Part shown: piece after piece, positions 25,671 through 34,989 of the stretch
Layout of the letters: each line of letters starts with the position of its first letter
Position numbering within the stretch: the first letter of the stretch is position 1
Assembly (NCBI RefSeq): GCF_014645495.1
Contig: NZ_BMLV01000005.1
Coordinates: 1 to 64,000 of the forward strand
Direction: 5' to 3'
DNA: 64,000 nucleotides
Source of the DNA: Cloacibacterium rupense
GTDB lineage: Bacteria; Bacteroidota; Bacteroidia; Flavobacteriales; Weeksellaceae
Made by a program: the position numbers and the translations under genes
Notes under the pieces: model-generated
Told to the model about the DNA's origin: nothing
Seen by the model: only the letters and a program-made list of their open reading frames with translations
The model's database searches: none

Positions 25671-26027
25671 TTATTGCTTTACAATCTGAGTTACCTTTTG
25701 GGTATTATCAGAAAGAGTATATCTCATCAAATATTTCCCTGGTTTTAGCTTGTCTAATCTTACTTCTGCAGAATTAGCATTAGCAGAAACTTCTAAAACC
25801 TGAGTTCCAATAATCGAATAAAAGGCAATAGATTTTACTTTTAGAGAAGGGTTTTTTGCTTTTACGATGATAAAATCTCTCGTAGGATTTGGGTATGCCA
25901 CCAAAGCACCATCATCTGATTTCTGAGAAGCAGATAGCGGTTCTTTCAATGTTTCTTGAGCCTTTGCCTCACCAGAAAACATTAAAAAGCTAACCGAAAA
26001 TGTAACAAAAAATAAAAATTTCTTCAT
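25671..26027 (-). CDS. Mini-protein with T9SS type A sorting domain
   Basis: A 118-residue secreted protein made of little more than a signal peptide (residues 1-23, ending EAKAQ), a 20-residue linker, and a type IX secretion C-terminal domain. That domain begins AYPNPTRDFIIVKAKN (about 44-60) and runs to the end with YSIIGTQVLEVS, LDKLKPGKYLMRYTL and VTQIVKQ. In normal T9SS cargo this domain follows a large enzyme or adhesin; here there is no other domain. It may be a small surface protein, or carry the linker as its only payload. It has its own promoter box and terminator. Confidence 0.85.
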   Translation of the reverse strand: MKKFLFFVTFSVSFLMFSGEAKAQETLKEPLSASQKSDDGALVAYPNPTRDFIIVKAKNPSLKVKSIAFYSIIGTQVLEVSANANSAEVRLDKLKPGKYLMRYTLSDNTQKVTQIVKQ

Positions 26028-26046
26028 TATACACTTTAGTATTTTA

Positions 26047-26077
26047 CAAATTTATTCAAATTAAAGGATATACACAA
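26047..26077 (-). promoter_or_regulatory. Promoter of the T9SS mini-protein gene
   Basis: On the minus strand a TTG (26077-26075) and TAAATTTG (26054-26047) are 20 bases apart, matching the Bacteroidota TTG / TAnnTTTG consensus. The box ends 19 nt before the ATG. Confidence 0.65.
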
Positions 26078-26091
26078 TAGTTTTAATTAAC

Positions 26092-26099
26092 TAAATTTG
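26092..26099 (+). promoter_or_regulatory. -7 box of hemB
   Basis: TAAATTTG matches TAnnTTTG and lies 28 nt before the hemB ATG, divergent from the promoter of the T9SS mini-protein. Confidence 0.6.
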
Positions 26100-26109
26100 C
26101 AAAGTATAA

Positions 26110-27120
<1,011 letters not shown>

Positions 27121-27218
27121 GGCGCCAAATTCCAGCTTTCGCTACTCGCTTTTTTACTGCGGCTGCTTCGCCGCCGTAGTAAAAAGAGCTCAAACATGCC
27201 GCTCAATCTGGGGCGCAA
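27121..27218 (-). repeat. Dispersed palindromic element, copy A
   Basis: This ~98-bp element begins at the base after the hemB stop. Read on the minus strand it starts TTGCGCCCC, goes through TTGAGCGG and a long stem (CTTTTTACTACGGC against GCAGTAAAAAAG around GCGGCGAAGCAGC), and ends GGAATTTGGCGCC. The same outer order with a different inner stem recurs at 44238-44337 (plus) and, partly decayed, at 40621-40706 (plus). Stem plus T-run would allow it to act as a terminator. Confidence 0.8.
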
Positions 27219-27389
27219 GTTCAGGAATTTTCAGAACCTAATTTTCTAAAAATAACATTCAGTTCAAAATACAACCAACCCTTTCAGCGTTATAAAAAAT
27301 ACACAAAAAACGCAGAAAGGGTTTCGCAATTTAGAAAGCGAACCATTTCGAACAATCAAACAATTTCAAACCACATCAAACAATTTTTA

Positions 27390-27397
27390 TATCTTTG
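27390..27397 (+). promoter_or_regulatory. -7 box of lptB, 5 nt before the start codon
   Basis: TATCTTTG matches TAnnTTTG exactly. Only five bases (TCTCT) separate it from the ATG, so the transcript is predicted to start at or next to the start codon (leaderless). Confidence 0.65.
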
Positions 27398-27402
27398 TCT
27401 CT

Positions 27403-28131
27403 ATGATTTTACGTGGCGAAAATTTAATTAAAGAATACGGTCCCAAAAAAGTAGTAAAAGGCGTAACCGTAGAAGTAAAAAAAGGAGAAATCGTAGGTTT
27501 ACTTGGTCCCAATGGCGCTGGTAAAACTACCTCATTTTATATGATTGTAGGCTTGGTAAAACCTACTTCGGGAAAAATAACTCTTGACGGAAAAGACATT
27601 ACCAATGATGCCATGTACAAACGTGCACAAAAAGGAATTGGTTATCTCGCACAAGAAGCTTCTGTTTTTAGAAAATTGTCTGTAGAAGATAATATTTTGG
27701 GCGTTTTACAGCTGACCAAAAAATCTAAGCAAGAACAAATCCGCAGAACCAATGAACTGATAGAAGAATTTTCTCTAGAACACGTTCGCAAAAACCGTGG
27801 AGATTTGCTTTCAGGAGGAGAAAGACGTAGAACCGAAATTGCACGTTGTCTTGCAACAGACCCAGATTTTATTCTTTTGGATGAACCTTTTGCAGGAGTT
27901 GACCCAATTGCTGTAGAAGATATTCAGAAAATTATCAGAAGTTTGGTAAAAAAAGACATCGGTGTACTCATTACTGACCACAACGTACAACAAACTTTGG
28001 CAATTACCAATAAAACCTACATTATGTTTGAAGGCAACATCTTGAAAGAAGGTTTACCTGAAGATTTAGCCAATGACCCAGATGTAAGAAAAGCCTATCT
28101 TGGCGAGAATTTTAGATTTGAAAAGTTTTAA
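27403..28131 (+). CDS. lptB: LPS export ABC transporter ATP-binding protein
   Basis: A 242-residue ATPase of the LptB2FG complex that extracts lipopolysaccharide from the inner membrane. Walker [10 protein letters not shown] (35-43), the LptB-typical [18 protein letters not shown] near 83-100, ABC signature [16 protein letters not shown] near 137-152, Walker [14 protein letters not shown] near 158-170 and the H-loop TDHNVQ near 193 are all present. An OstA/LptA-like gene lies at the right edge of the window but LptF/G are not here. The promoter box is unusually close to the ATG. Confidence 0.95.
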   Translation: MILRGENLIKEYGPKKVVKGVTVEVKKGEIVGLLGPNGAGKTTSFYMIVGLVKPTSGKITLDGKDITNDAMYKRAQKGIGYLAQEASVFRKLSVEDNILGVLQLTKKSKQEQIRRTNELIEEFSLEHVRKNRGDLLSGGERRRTEIARCLATDPDFILLDEPFAGVDPIAVEDIQKIIRSLVKKDIGVLITDHNVQQTLAITNKTYIMFEGNILKEGLPEDLANDPDVRKAYLGENFRFEKF

Positions 28132-28160
28132 AACATCTATTATCTAACCTCCACAATTTT

Positions 28161-28736
28161 ATGAAAATCTATACCAAAACTGGCGACAAAGGCGAAACCT
28201 CATTGTACGGAGGAACCAGAGTTTCTAAAGCTGCTGCAAGAGTAGAATCTTACGGAACTTTAGACGAACTCAATGCGTTTATTGGTTTAGCAAAATCCGA
28301 AATTTCTGACGAAAAAGTTTTAAATCAATTGAAAAAAATTCAGTTTGATTTATTTACTGTAGGTTCAGAAGCGGCAACTCCAACTGATAAAATGCTTTTA
28401 GCCAACGGAAAAAATCGTTTGGATTTAATGATTTCCGAGAAAGAAATTACAGAATTAGAACTTTGGATGGATGATTTTGATGCAGAGCTAGAACCTCTAA
28501 GATTCTTCATTTTACCAAGTGGCGGAAAAGCAGCAGCCACAATTCACGTTTGCAGAACCGTTTGCAGAAGAGCAGAACGCGCAATGGTTTTCCTAAACGA
28601 AACCGAAGAAGTAAGACCAGAACTCATCAAATATCTCAATAGATTGTCTGATTATCTATTTGTTTTAGCAAGATATATTTCTAAAATCTCTGGCGAAAAA
28701 GAAGATTTTTGGAATCCGAGTGAAAGAACTAATTAA
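28161..28736 (+). CDS. ATP:cob(I)alamin adenosyltransferase (PduO type)
   Basis: A 191-residue enzyme that attaches the 5'-deoxyadenosyl group to cob(I)alamin, making coenzyme B12. The PduO N-terminal ATP site is intact: YTKTGDKGETSLYGGTRVSK at residues 4-23, followed by VESYGTLDELNAFIGLA, and the helical bundle has VCRTVCRRAERAMVFLNE near 134-151, which carries the conserved R-x-x-E-R. It is 29 bp after lptB and 8 bp before the Vat-like gene. No cobalamin riboswitch is visible upstream. A salvage role for a B12-dependent enzyme is likely. Confidence 0.92.
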   Translation: MKIYTKTGDKGETSLYGGTRVSKAAARVESYGTLDELNAFIGLAKSEISDEKVLNQLKKIQFDLFTVGSEAATPTDKMLLANGKNRLDLMISEKEITELELWMDDFDAELEPLRFFILPSGGKAAATIHVCRTVCRRAERAMVFLNETEEVRPELIKYLNRLSDYLFVLARYISKISGEKEDFWNPSERTN

Positions 28737-28744
28737 CTTTCAAA

Positions 28745-29374
28745 ATGCACGGCCCTGACAAACTCACCATTTTTCCGTTAGATAATTATGATAGATTATG
28801 TTTTCTAAAAAACATAATCACAAATCCCAATATTATTGTTGGTGATTACACGTATTATGATGATTTCGAAGATGTGCATAATTTTGAAAAAAATGTAAAA
28901 TATCATTTTGATTTTACAGGAGATCAATTGATTATTGGTAAATTTTGCATGATTGCTTCTGATGTGAAATTCATTATGAACGGAGCTAATCATCTTAGCA
29001 ACGCTATTAGCACCTATCCTTTTGCGATTTTTGGCAATGGTTGGGAAAACGCAATGGAAGGAAAAACATATCCTAACAAAGGTAGTATAGAAATTGGCAA
29101 TGATGTTTGGATTGGCTACAATGCTACTATAATGGCAGGGGTAAAAATAGGAGACGGAGCGATTATAGCTACCAATTCTACTGTGGCTTCAGATGTAGAA
29201 CCTTATACAATTGTTGGTGGAAATCCGGCCAAAGAAATCAAAAAAAGATTTTCATCAGATATAATAGAGAGGCTTCTAAAAATTCAATGGTGGAATTGGG
29301 ACATTGAAAAAATAACTAAAAATGTTCAAAATCTCACAGATTTAGACCTCGAAAAATTAGAAAAAAATGCCTAA
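28745..29374 (+). CDS. Vat-like O-acetyltransferase (xenobiotic acetyltransferase family)
   Basis: A 209-residue left-handed beta-helix acetyltransferase, strongly like streptogramin A acetyltransferases (Vat). It has FLKNIITNPNIIVGDYTYY near 20-38, then a Phe/His loop and GKFCMIASDVKFIMNGANH near 66-84, with the His expected to be the catalytic base. STYPF and IEIGNDVWIGYNATIMAGVKIGDGAIIA hexapeptide coils follow, ending in VGGNPAKEIKKRF near 157. The enzyme would move an acetyl group from acetyl-CoA to a hydroxyl group. Whether streptogramin is the real substrate cannot be told; cellular xenobiotic acetylation is as likely. The stop overlaps the next gene by 8 bp. Confidence 0.88.
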   Translation: MHGPDKLTIFPLDNYDRLCFLKNIITNPNIIVGDYTYYDDFEDVHNFEKNVKYHFDFTGDQLIIGKFCMIASDVKFIMNGANHLSNAISTYPFAIFGNGWENAMEGKTYPNKGSIEIGNDVWIGYNATIMAGVKIGDGAIIATNSTVASDVEPYTIVGGNPAKEIKKRFSSDIIERLLKIQWWNWDIEKITKNVQNLTDLDLEKLEKNA

Positions 29375-29987
29375 AACTGCTCTACTTTTCATCAACGGAA
29401 CTCCACCGAAAAATCTTCCCAAAACGGAAGCTTATGATATCATTGCATGTACAGATGGTGCTTTTCATTATTTGAAAGAGAAAAACTTCGATTTAGAAAA
29501 ACTAGATTTTATTTCTGGGGACTTCGATTCTCATACAGGAAGTGATGAGAATATTTACCACGAAAAATTTATCCATACCCCAGACCAAGATTTCACCGAT
29601 TTTCAAAAAGCATTAGATATTTTAAAGAATAAAGGCATCAAAAAAATAGATGTTTATGGTGGTAGTGGTGGCGAACAAGACCATTTTTTGGGGAATTTAC
29701 ACGTGGCTTTTTTATTTAAAAACGATGTAGAAATCACTTTTTATGATGAATTTTCTAGTTATTTCTTTATTCCGAAATATTTTGAAATAGATAACGTAAA
29801 AGGTAAAATGATTTCTCTACTCCCCTTTCCCAAAGTAGAAAATTTGACTACAGATGGCTTAAATTGGGAACTTCAGCAAGCAGAACTAAGCCTTACCCAA
29901 AGAATTGGGACAAGAAATTTCGCAACAAAAAATACCGTAAAAATCTCTTTCGAGATGGGTGATTTATTAGTATTTATCGGTCTATAA
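29367..29987 (+). CDS. thiN: Thiamine pyrophosphokinase
   Basis: A 206-residue enzyme that makes thiamine diphosphate from thiamine and ATP. Family motifs: IIACTDGAFHYL near residues 25-36, DFISGDFDSH near 47-56, the TPDQDFTDFQKAL stretch near 71-83 with the metal-binding D-x-T-D, and VYGGSGGEQDHFLGNL near 97-112. The C-terminal thiamine-binding part has TDGLNWELQ and RNFATKNTVKISF. It overlaps the acetyltransferase gene by 8 bp, so both belong to one transcript starting at or before lptB. Confidence 0.93.
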   Translation: MPKTALLFINGTPPKNLPKTEAYDIIACTDGAFHYLKEKNFDLEKLDFISGDFDSHTGSDENIYHEKFIHTPDQDFTDFQKALDILKNKGIKKIDVYGGSGGEQDHFLGNLHVAFLFKNDVEITFYDEFSSYFFIPKYFEIDNVKGKMISLLPFPKVENLTTDGLNWELQQAELSLTQRIGTRNFATKNTVKISFEMGDLLVFIGL

Positions 29988-30164
29988 AGACTTCCTGAGA
30001 TATTTCATCTATAGAATTCTAGTTTTCTGTATTTTGTGACTTCAAAAAAATCAATTTTTAGCATAAAAATCCAATCTTTTTTATCATTTTTGTAGTCTTA
30101 AAATTTTGTATAATTTCTGGTCGCTTTTCACCGAGCTTCCGAAGTCATAACCCATTAATTATCA

Positions 30165-31559
30165 ATGAAAATAAAATATTCTGAACTGATAGATCAAACG
30201 CTTTATTTTCCTCAGGAAGAGCTTAAGTATGAAGATCATCAACTTTACTTTCACGATATTCCTTTGATGGATTTGGTAGAGAAATTTGGTACTCCGCTTA
30301 AATTTAGTTATTTGCCAAAGATTTCTGAAAACATCAAAAAAGCCAAAAGCTGGTTCAAAGATGCCATCAAAAAAAATGAATACAAAAAATCTTACAGATA
30401 TTGCTATTGTACGAAGTCTAGCCATTTTTCTTTTGTCTTAGAAGAAGCCTTAAAAAATGATATTTCTCTAGAAACTTCATCAGCTTTTGATATAGATATC
30501 GTAAGAAAACTCTATGAAAACGGTAAGGTAGATAAGGATATAGAAGTAGTTTGTAATGGTTTTAAAACAGATGATTATCTGAACAAAATTTCAGATTTAA
30601 TTAATCATGGTTTTGAAAATGTAATTCCAATTTTAGATAATTACAGAGAACTAGATAAATTGACAGAAAGTATCGATACCACATTTGACATAGGAATTAG
30701 AATTGCTTCTGAAGAAGAACCAAAATTCGAATTCTATACCAGCAGATTGGGAATTGGGTACAAAGACATCATCCCATATTATAGTCAAAAAATAGCAGAG
30801 CACCCCAATGCAAGGTTGAAAATGCTTCACTTTTTCATTAATACAGGTATTAAGGATACTGCTTACTATTGGAATGAATTGTTCAAATGTTTACGTGTAT
30901 ATGCACGTTTGAAAAAAATAGCACCAGAAGTAGATTCTTTGAATATTGGCGGTGGTTTTCCGATAAAAAATTCTCTACAATTTGATTATGATTATGAATA
31001 CATGATACAAGAGATTGTGTATCAAATCAAAAAATTCTGTGAAGAAGAAGGCGTAGAAGAACCAAACATTTATACAGAATTTGGAAGTTTCACGGTAGGC
31101 GAAAGCGCAGGAAATCTTTACCAAATTATTTCTCAAAAACGCCAGAACGATAGAGAAAAATGGAACATGATAGACTCATCTTTTATGACTACATTACCAG
31201 ATTCTTGGGCTATTTCTAAGAGATTTATTATGCTTCCACTTAACCGTTGGGAAGACTCTTACGAAAGAGTTTTCTTAGGCGGATTGACCTGTGACTCTGA
31301 TGACTACTACAACTCTGAACAGCATGCCAACGCGATTTACTTGCCTGTTTTCAGTGATACTAAACCCCTTTATATCGGTTTTTTCAATACGGGTGCTTAT
31401 CAAGAAACCATCAGTGGTTTTGGAGGAATCCATCATTGCCTAATTCCCCAGCCAAAGCATATTTTAATACAAAAAGCTAAAAATGGAAAATTGGTTTACG
31501 AAGTTTTCAGCGAAGAACAAAAACCAGAAGATGTACTCCATCTTTTAGGGTATAAATAA
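30165..31559 (+). CDS. speA: Arginine decarboxylase (biosynthetic, alanine-racemase fold)
   Basis: A 464-residue fold-type III PLP enzyme that turns arginine into agmatine, the first step of polyamine synthesis in this group. The PLP lysine is in YRYCYCTKSSHFSFV near residue 85, the glycine-rich phosphate loop is LNIGGGFPIK near 265, and TEFGSFTVGESAGNLY near 305 and GLTCDSDDYYN near 373 carry the substrate-binding and dimer-active-site Cys-Asp. It is much shorter than E. coli SpeA but has the length I recall for flavobacterial homologues. It is followed by a terminator and is probably a single-gene unit. Confidence 0.9.
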   Translation: MKIKYSELIDQTLYFPQEELKYEDHQLYFHDIPLMDLVEKFGTPLKFSYLPKISENIKKAKSWFKDAIKKNEYKKSYRYCYCTKSSHFSFVLEEALKNDISLETSSAFDIDIVRKLYENGKVDKDIEVVCNGFKTDDYLNKISDLINHGFENVIPILDNYRELDKLTESIDTTFDIGIRIASEEEPKFEFYTSRLGIGYKDIIPYYSQKIAEHPNARLKMLHFFINTGIKDTAYYWNELFKCLRVYARLKKIAPEVDSLNIGGGFPIKNSLQFDYDYEYMIQEIVYQIKKFCEEEGVEEPNIYTEFGSFTVGESAGNLYQIISQKRQNDREKWNMIDSSFMTTLPDSWAISKRFIMLPLNRWEDSYERVFLGGLTCDSDDYYNSEQHANAIYLPVFSDTKPLYIGFFNTGAYQETISGFGGIHHCLIPQPKHILIQKAKNGKLVYEVFSEEQKPEDVLHLLGYK

Positions 31560-31564
31560 TAATG

Positions 31565-31593
31565 AAGGTTCAGAAAATTCTGAACCTTTTTTT
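31565..31593 (+). terminator. Rho-independent terminator of speA
   Basis: AAGGTTCAG and CTGAACCTT pair around a 6-base loop, followed by seven T. It begins 6 bp after the stop. Confidence 0.92.
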
Positions 31594-31776
31594 GTTATAA
31601 TGATTATTTTTTTCTCTAGTTTCTCATAAAATCTGAGTACATACTTTTTAAAATTATAAAATATTAGAAAAGAAAAAGAATTAATAATACATTATTTTTA
31701 ACAATTCACTTTTTTGTTTAAAACATCTCTTAAAAAAAATAATCTTGATTTGCAATTTTGGTTTACTTTTTATCAC

Positions 31777-31784
31777 TAACTTTG
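31777..31784 (+). promoter_or_regulatory. -7 box of the BON lipoprotein gene
   Basis: TAACTTTG matches TAnnTTTG, with a TTG 16 bases upstream at 31758-31760. It is 30 nt before the ATG at 31815, which also argues that the longer frame beginning at 31758 is not the true start. Confidence 0.6.
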
Positions 31785-31814
31785 AGAATATCAAACAAAT
31801 TTAATTTAAACACT

Positions 31815-32297
31815 ATGAAAAAAATTTTCCAAATGGCTGCACTAGCCCTTTTAGTATCATCTGTAGCTATTTCTTGTAAAAAGAAACCTAATGACACCGA
31901 ACTTGCAACCCAAGCAATTGAAATTGTAAAAGCAAATCCTCAAGCTTCTGTAGAGATAAAAGATGGCATTGCTCACCTAAGTGGTAATTTTGCTACACAA
32001 GCAGAAAAAGATGCCATGATAGCTTCTCTAAAAGCAATCCCTGGAGTAAAAGATGTGATGGATATGGCAAATGTTGTTCCTGCTACCCCTGTAGCAACAG
32101 CATCTGTGGTAGATCCTGCCATTCAACAAAAATTAGCTGATGCGGTAAAGGATTTTCCTAGCGTAAAAGCAGAAGTAGTAAATGGTGAACTTACCCTAAC
32201 TGGTGAAGTAACTGCAGAACAAGCTAAAAAAATTAAAATGTCTGTAGATGCACTTAAATTAGGAAAAGTAAACTTTAAGTATAACGTTAAAAAATAA
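31815..32297 (+). CDS. BON domain lipoprotein
   Basis: A 160-residue exported protein. The signal peptide ends in a lipobox (VSSVAISC, Cys20). Two BON-type units follow: about 28-75 (ATQAIEIVKANPQASVEI, KDGIAHLSGNFATQAEKD) and about 95-158 (KLADAVKDFPSVKAEVV, NGELTLTGEVTAEQAKK). BON domains bind membranes or polysaccharide and often appear in osmotic-stress proteins. The frame remains open for 19 codons upstream, but the ATG at 31815 gives a clean signal peptide and lies after a promoter box. It is 7 bp from the next gene, with which it forms an operon. Confidence 0.88.
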   Translation: MKKIFQMAALALLVSSVAISCKKKPNDTELATQAIEIVKANPQASVEIKDGIAHLSGNFATQAEKDAMIASLKAIPGVKDVMDMANVVPATPVATASVVDPAIQQKLADAVKDFPSVKAEVVNGELTLTGEVTAEQAKKIKMSVDALKLGKVNFKYNVKK

Positions 32298-32304
32298 TCT
32301 GAAT

Positions 32305-32721
32305 ATGTCATTACAAGATAAATATGCAAGCGTAGTTTCTGCAGCACAAGCAGCAGGAGTTGCCGACCTAAAAGTAGTAGAGCAAGATGGTATTTTATAC
32401 ATCTCTGGCACAACCAGTACTAATGATGCTAAAGATGCCGTTTGGAATGCTCTAGGAGCAATTGATGCTAGTTTTTCTGCATCTGATATCAATATAGATG
32501 TACAAGTTTCTGGATTGGCTGCTGGTACACCTCTTACTGTAATTACTGATAGTACCAATCTCAACATTAGACAAGAACCTTCTACAGAAGCTGCATTGGC
32601 CGGCAAAGCAGCAAAAGGTGAAGTAGTTACTCTAGTAGAGCAAACTTCTGGAGAATGGTGGAAGATTTCCACAAAAGATGGCGAGGTAGGTTATGCTTAT
32701 TCTAGATATTTGAAAGCATAA
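32305..32721 (+). CDS. BON-like / SH3 domain protein
   Basis: A 138-residue protein with an N-terminal BON-like half (about 4-70: YASVVSAAQAAGVADLKVV, DGILYISGTTSTNDAKD) and a C-terminal bacterial SH3 domain (about 75-137: LTVITDSTNLNIRQEPS, GEVVTLVEQTSGEWWKIST, GYAYSRYLKA). There is no signal peptide, although SH3b domains are usually exported. The layout resembles E. coli Kbp (YgaU), a cytoplasmic K+-binding protein with BON plus LysM, with SH3 in place of LysM; that comparison is inference. Co-transcribed with the BON lipoprotein. Confidence 0.82.
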   Translation: MSLQDKYASVVSAAQAAGVADLKVVEQDGILYISGTTSTNDAKDAVWNALGAIDASFSASDINIDVQVSGLAAGTPLTVITDSTNLNIRQEPSTEAALAGKAAKGEVVTLVEQTSGEWWKISTKDGEVGYAYSRYLKA

Positions 32722-32750
32722 AACAATACTCTAAAAACAATTTATTTAAA

Positions 32751-32778
32751 AACCTCTGTGATTGCAGAGGTTTTTTAC
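32751..32778 (+). terminator. Rho-independent terminator of the BON operon
   Basis: AACCTCTG and CAGAGGTT pair around TGATTG, followed by a T run. It lies 30 bp past the SH3 protein stop. Confidence 0.9.
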
Positions 32779-32827
32779 TTTTTTTGAGCAATATTTTTTT
32801 TAGATATTATTTATTAAAGGAATAGTT

Positions 32828-32835
32828 TATATTTG
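32828..32835 (+). promoter_or_regulatory. -7 box of the dicarboxylate symporter gene
   Basis: TATATTTG matches TAnnTTTG and is 20 nt before the ATG. No -33 TTG at the usual distance is seen. Confidence 0.5.
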
Positions 32836-32855
32836 TAAAACATTGAAAAAATAAT

Positions 32856-34106
32856 ATGAAAGGACAAAATAAACTTTTTTTTGCGATTATTATTGCCCTA
32901 ATTTTAGGGGTTATTATTGGAGGGGTAGTACACACCCAATTTCCTGATAGCATAACTTCTTTTTCTAGTAATATCAAACTTCTAGGCACCATCTTCATTA
33001 GATTAGTACAGATGATTATTGCGCCATTGGTCTTCACTACATTGGTGGTAGGAATTGCTAAAATGGGAGACACTGCCATGATTGGTAGAGTGGGCGGAAA
33101 AGCGATGCTTTGGTTTATTTCTGCTTCTTTAATTTCGTTATTATTAGGTTTGGTTTTAGTGAATTGGTTAGAACCTGGTCGTGTTACCCAACTACCCATT
33201 CAAGATGCTCAATCAGCTTCTGAAATCATCAATAATAGTAAAGGATTTTCACTAGAAGATTTTGTGAAACATATTGTTCCTAAAAGTATTTTTGAGGCAT
33301 TTGCTACCAATGAAGTATTACAAATTGTGTTATTTTCTATTATGTTTGGGGTAGCACTTTCACAGTTTAGTGATGATTATTCTAAACCGATTATCAAAGC
33401 ATTAGATATTACCGCTCATGCTATTTTAAAAATGGTGGGTTACATTATGTGGGTAGCACCTTTCGGTGTTTTGGGAGCTATCGCTGCAGTAGTAGCTACC
33501 AATGGTTTTGAAATTTTCAAAGTCTATGCAGTTTACCTTAGAGATTTCTTCTTTGCTTTAGGAATATTATGGTTGCTATTGTGCATTGTAGGATATTTAA
33601 TTCTAGGAAATAGATTGTTTGAATTATTAAGAAGAATAAAAGCACCTTTGTTAATAGCATTTTCAACCACCAGTTCAGAAGCTGTTTTCCCGAAATTGGT
33701 AGAAGAACTAGAACGTTTTGGCTGCAACAATAGAATTGTTTCTTTTATTTTACCACTAGGCTATTCATTCAATCTAGACGGCAGTATGATGTATATGACT
33801 TTTGCGTCTATCTTTATTGCACAGATTTATGGAATTGAGATGAGTGTGGGTCAGCAAATTACGATGCTATTGGTGTTAATGCTCACTAGTAAAGGTATTG
33901 CTGGTGTTCCTAGAGCTAGTTTGGTGATTATAGTAGCTACTTGTTCTATGTTTGGTATTCCACCAGAAGGGATTGCTCTAATTTTGCCGATTGACCATTT
34001 CTGTGATATGGGAAGAAGCATGACCAATGTACTAGGAAATGCACTTGCCACTTCTGCAGTTTCTAAATGGGAAGGACAACTAGACCACCACGGTGGCGAA
34101 TTATAA
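32856..34106 (+). CDS. Dicarboxylate/amino acid:cation symporter (DAACS family)
   Basis: A 416-residue inner-membrane transporter that takes up glutamate, aspartate or C4-dicarboxylates with H+ or Na+. It has about eight membrane helices and the two re-entrant loops: the serine-rich LLIAFSTTSSEAVFPKLVEEL near 266-286 and LMLTSKGIAGVPRASLVI near 337-354. FILPLGYSFNLDGSMMYMTFA (about 296-316) is the family's NMDGT-type motif, here NLDGS. LPIDHFCDMGRSMTNVLGNALA near 375-396 holds the substrate-binding Asp, Arg and Asn. Whether it prefers amino acids or dicarboxylates is not settled by sequence. Confidence 0.93.
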   Translation: MKGQNKLFFAIIIALILGVIIGGVVHTQFPDSITSFSSNIKLLGTIFIRLVQMIIAPLVFTTLVVGIAKMGDTAMIGRVGGKAMLWFISASLISLLLGLVLVNWLEPGRVTQLPIQDAQSASEIINNSKGFSLEDFVKHIVPKSIFEAFATNEVLQIVLFSIMFGVALSQFSDDYSKPIIKALDITAHAILKMVGYIMWVAPFGVLGAIAAVVATNGFEIFKVYAVYLRDFFFALGILWLLLCIVGYLILGNRLFELLRRIKAPLLIAFSTTSSEAVFPKLVEELERFGCNNRIVSFILPLGYSFNLDGSMMYMTFASIFIAQIYGIEMSVGQQITMLLVLMLTSKGIAGVPRASLVIIVATCSMFGIPPEGIALILPIDHFCDMGRSMTNVLGNALATSAVSKWEGQLDHHGGEL

Positions 34107-34112
34107 AAAGCA

Positions 34113-34144
34113 AAAAACTCCGAAAATGATTCGGAGTTTTTTTA
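34113..34144. terminator. Bidirectional terminator between symporter and deoC
   Basis: AAAACTCCGAA and TTCGGAGTTTT pair around AATGA, with A-run before and T-run after. It sits between two convergent genes and can serve both. Confidence 0.9.
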
Positions 34145-34163
34145 TTGAATTTTTTCAGAAAGA

Positions 34164-34907
34164 TTAATAACCTCCAGAAATATTTTCATTCTTAATGAGT
34201 GCTTTAGCAGAAGAAGTTCCTATTCTTTTCACGCCCATATTAATCATGTTTTCTGCTTCTTCAGGCGTTCTTACACCACCAGCAGCTTTCACTGGCAACT
34301 TACCTGCATTGGCTAGCATTATCTGTATCCCTTCTACAGTAGCACCATTTGGTTTTCCGCCTTCGGTTTGGTAGAAACCTGTAGATGATTTTACAAATAT
34401 TTTTTCTAAATCTTCATCTTTAAAACTTTCTTCAGCCCAAGTAGCAATTTTATTGGTAATATCTGCAATTTGGTTATCTGTAAGAGCCGCAATCTCAATA
34501 ATCCATTTAGCAATTTTACCATGTTCTAAGCAAAGTTGAGTACATTGTACAAATTCTTTTTTCACCAATTCTAGCTCACCACTTTTGTAGGCTTCATAAT
34601 TGATGACGAAATCCAGTTCATCTACTCCATCTTCTATTGCTTTTTTTGCTTCAGCCAATTTATACTCGATAGAATAAGTACCTTCATGGAAACCAATTAC
34701 CGTTCCTATAACCACATTGGCATTTTTTTCGGTAAGAAAAGTTCTCACCGGCTTCACATAATCAGGTCTAATCATGACTGCAAAAATATCGTTATCAATC
34801 GCTTCTTGTGCGAGATCAATAACAATTTTAAGCGTTTCTTCCTCAGAAAGGCCAGATTGAGCTGGGGTTTTTAGGTACGTAGAATCTAAATAAGAGTTAA
34901 TTTTCAT
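34164..34907 (-). CDS. deoC: Deoxyribose-phosphate aldolase
   Basis: A 247-residue class I aldolase that splits 2-deoxyribose 5-phosphate into glyceraldehyde 3-phosphate and acetaldehyde in nucleoside breakdown. Motifs: LDSTYLKTPA near residues 6-15, VVIGTVIGFHEG near 60-71, ELDFVINYEAYKSG near 95-108, the Schiff-base lysine in IFVKSSTGFYQTEGG near 165-179, and the second lysine in PVKAAGGVRTPEEA near 205-218. The length is normal. It is followed by a shared terminator. The Lrp gene lies upstream in the same direction, 82 bp away. Confidence 0.95.
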   Translation of the reverse strand: MKINSYLDSTYLKTPAQSGLSEEETLKIVIDLAQEAIDNDIFAVMIRPDYVKPVRTFLTEKNANVVIGTVIGFHEGTYSIEYKLAEAKKAIEDGVDELDFVINYEAYKSGELELVKKEFVQCTQLCLEHGKIAKWIIEIAALTDNQIADITNKIATWAEESFKDEDLEKIFVKSSTGFYQTEGGKPNGATVEGIQIMLANAGKLPVKAAGGVRTPEEAENMINMGVKRIGTSSAKALIKNENISGGY

Positions 34908-34989
34908 CTGTTTATCATTTTAATTTTCAGATATAATGCTTATCAGTACGCCCTTTGTTTAAGAAAAATTATCTAAAGCGCAGATTACA

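Noticed and set aside
30100..30164. Possible leader or riboswitch before speA
   Set aside because: No known riboswitch core or stable conserved stem could be recognised by eye.
31758..31814. Nineteen-codon upstream extension of the BON lipoprotein
   Set aside because: The promoter box lies inside it and the extension would hide the signal peptide.
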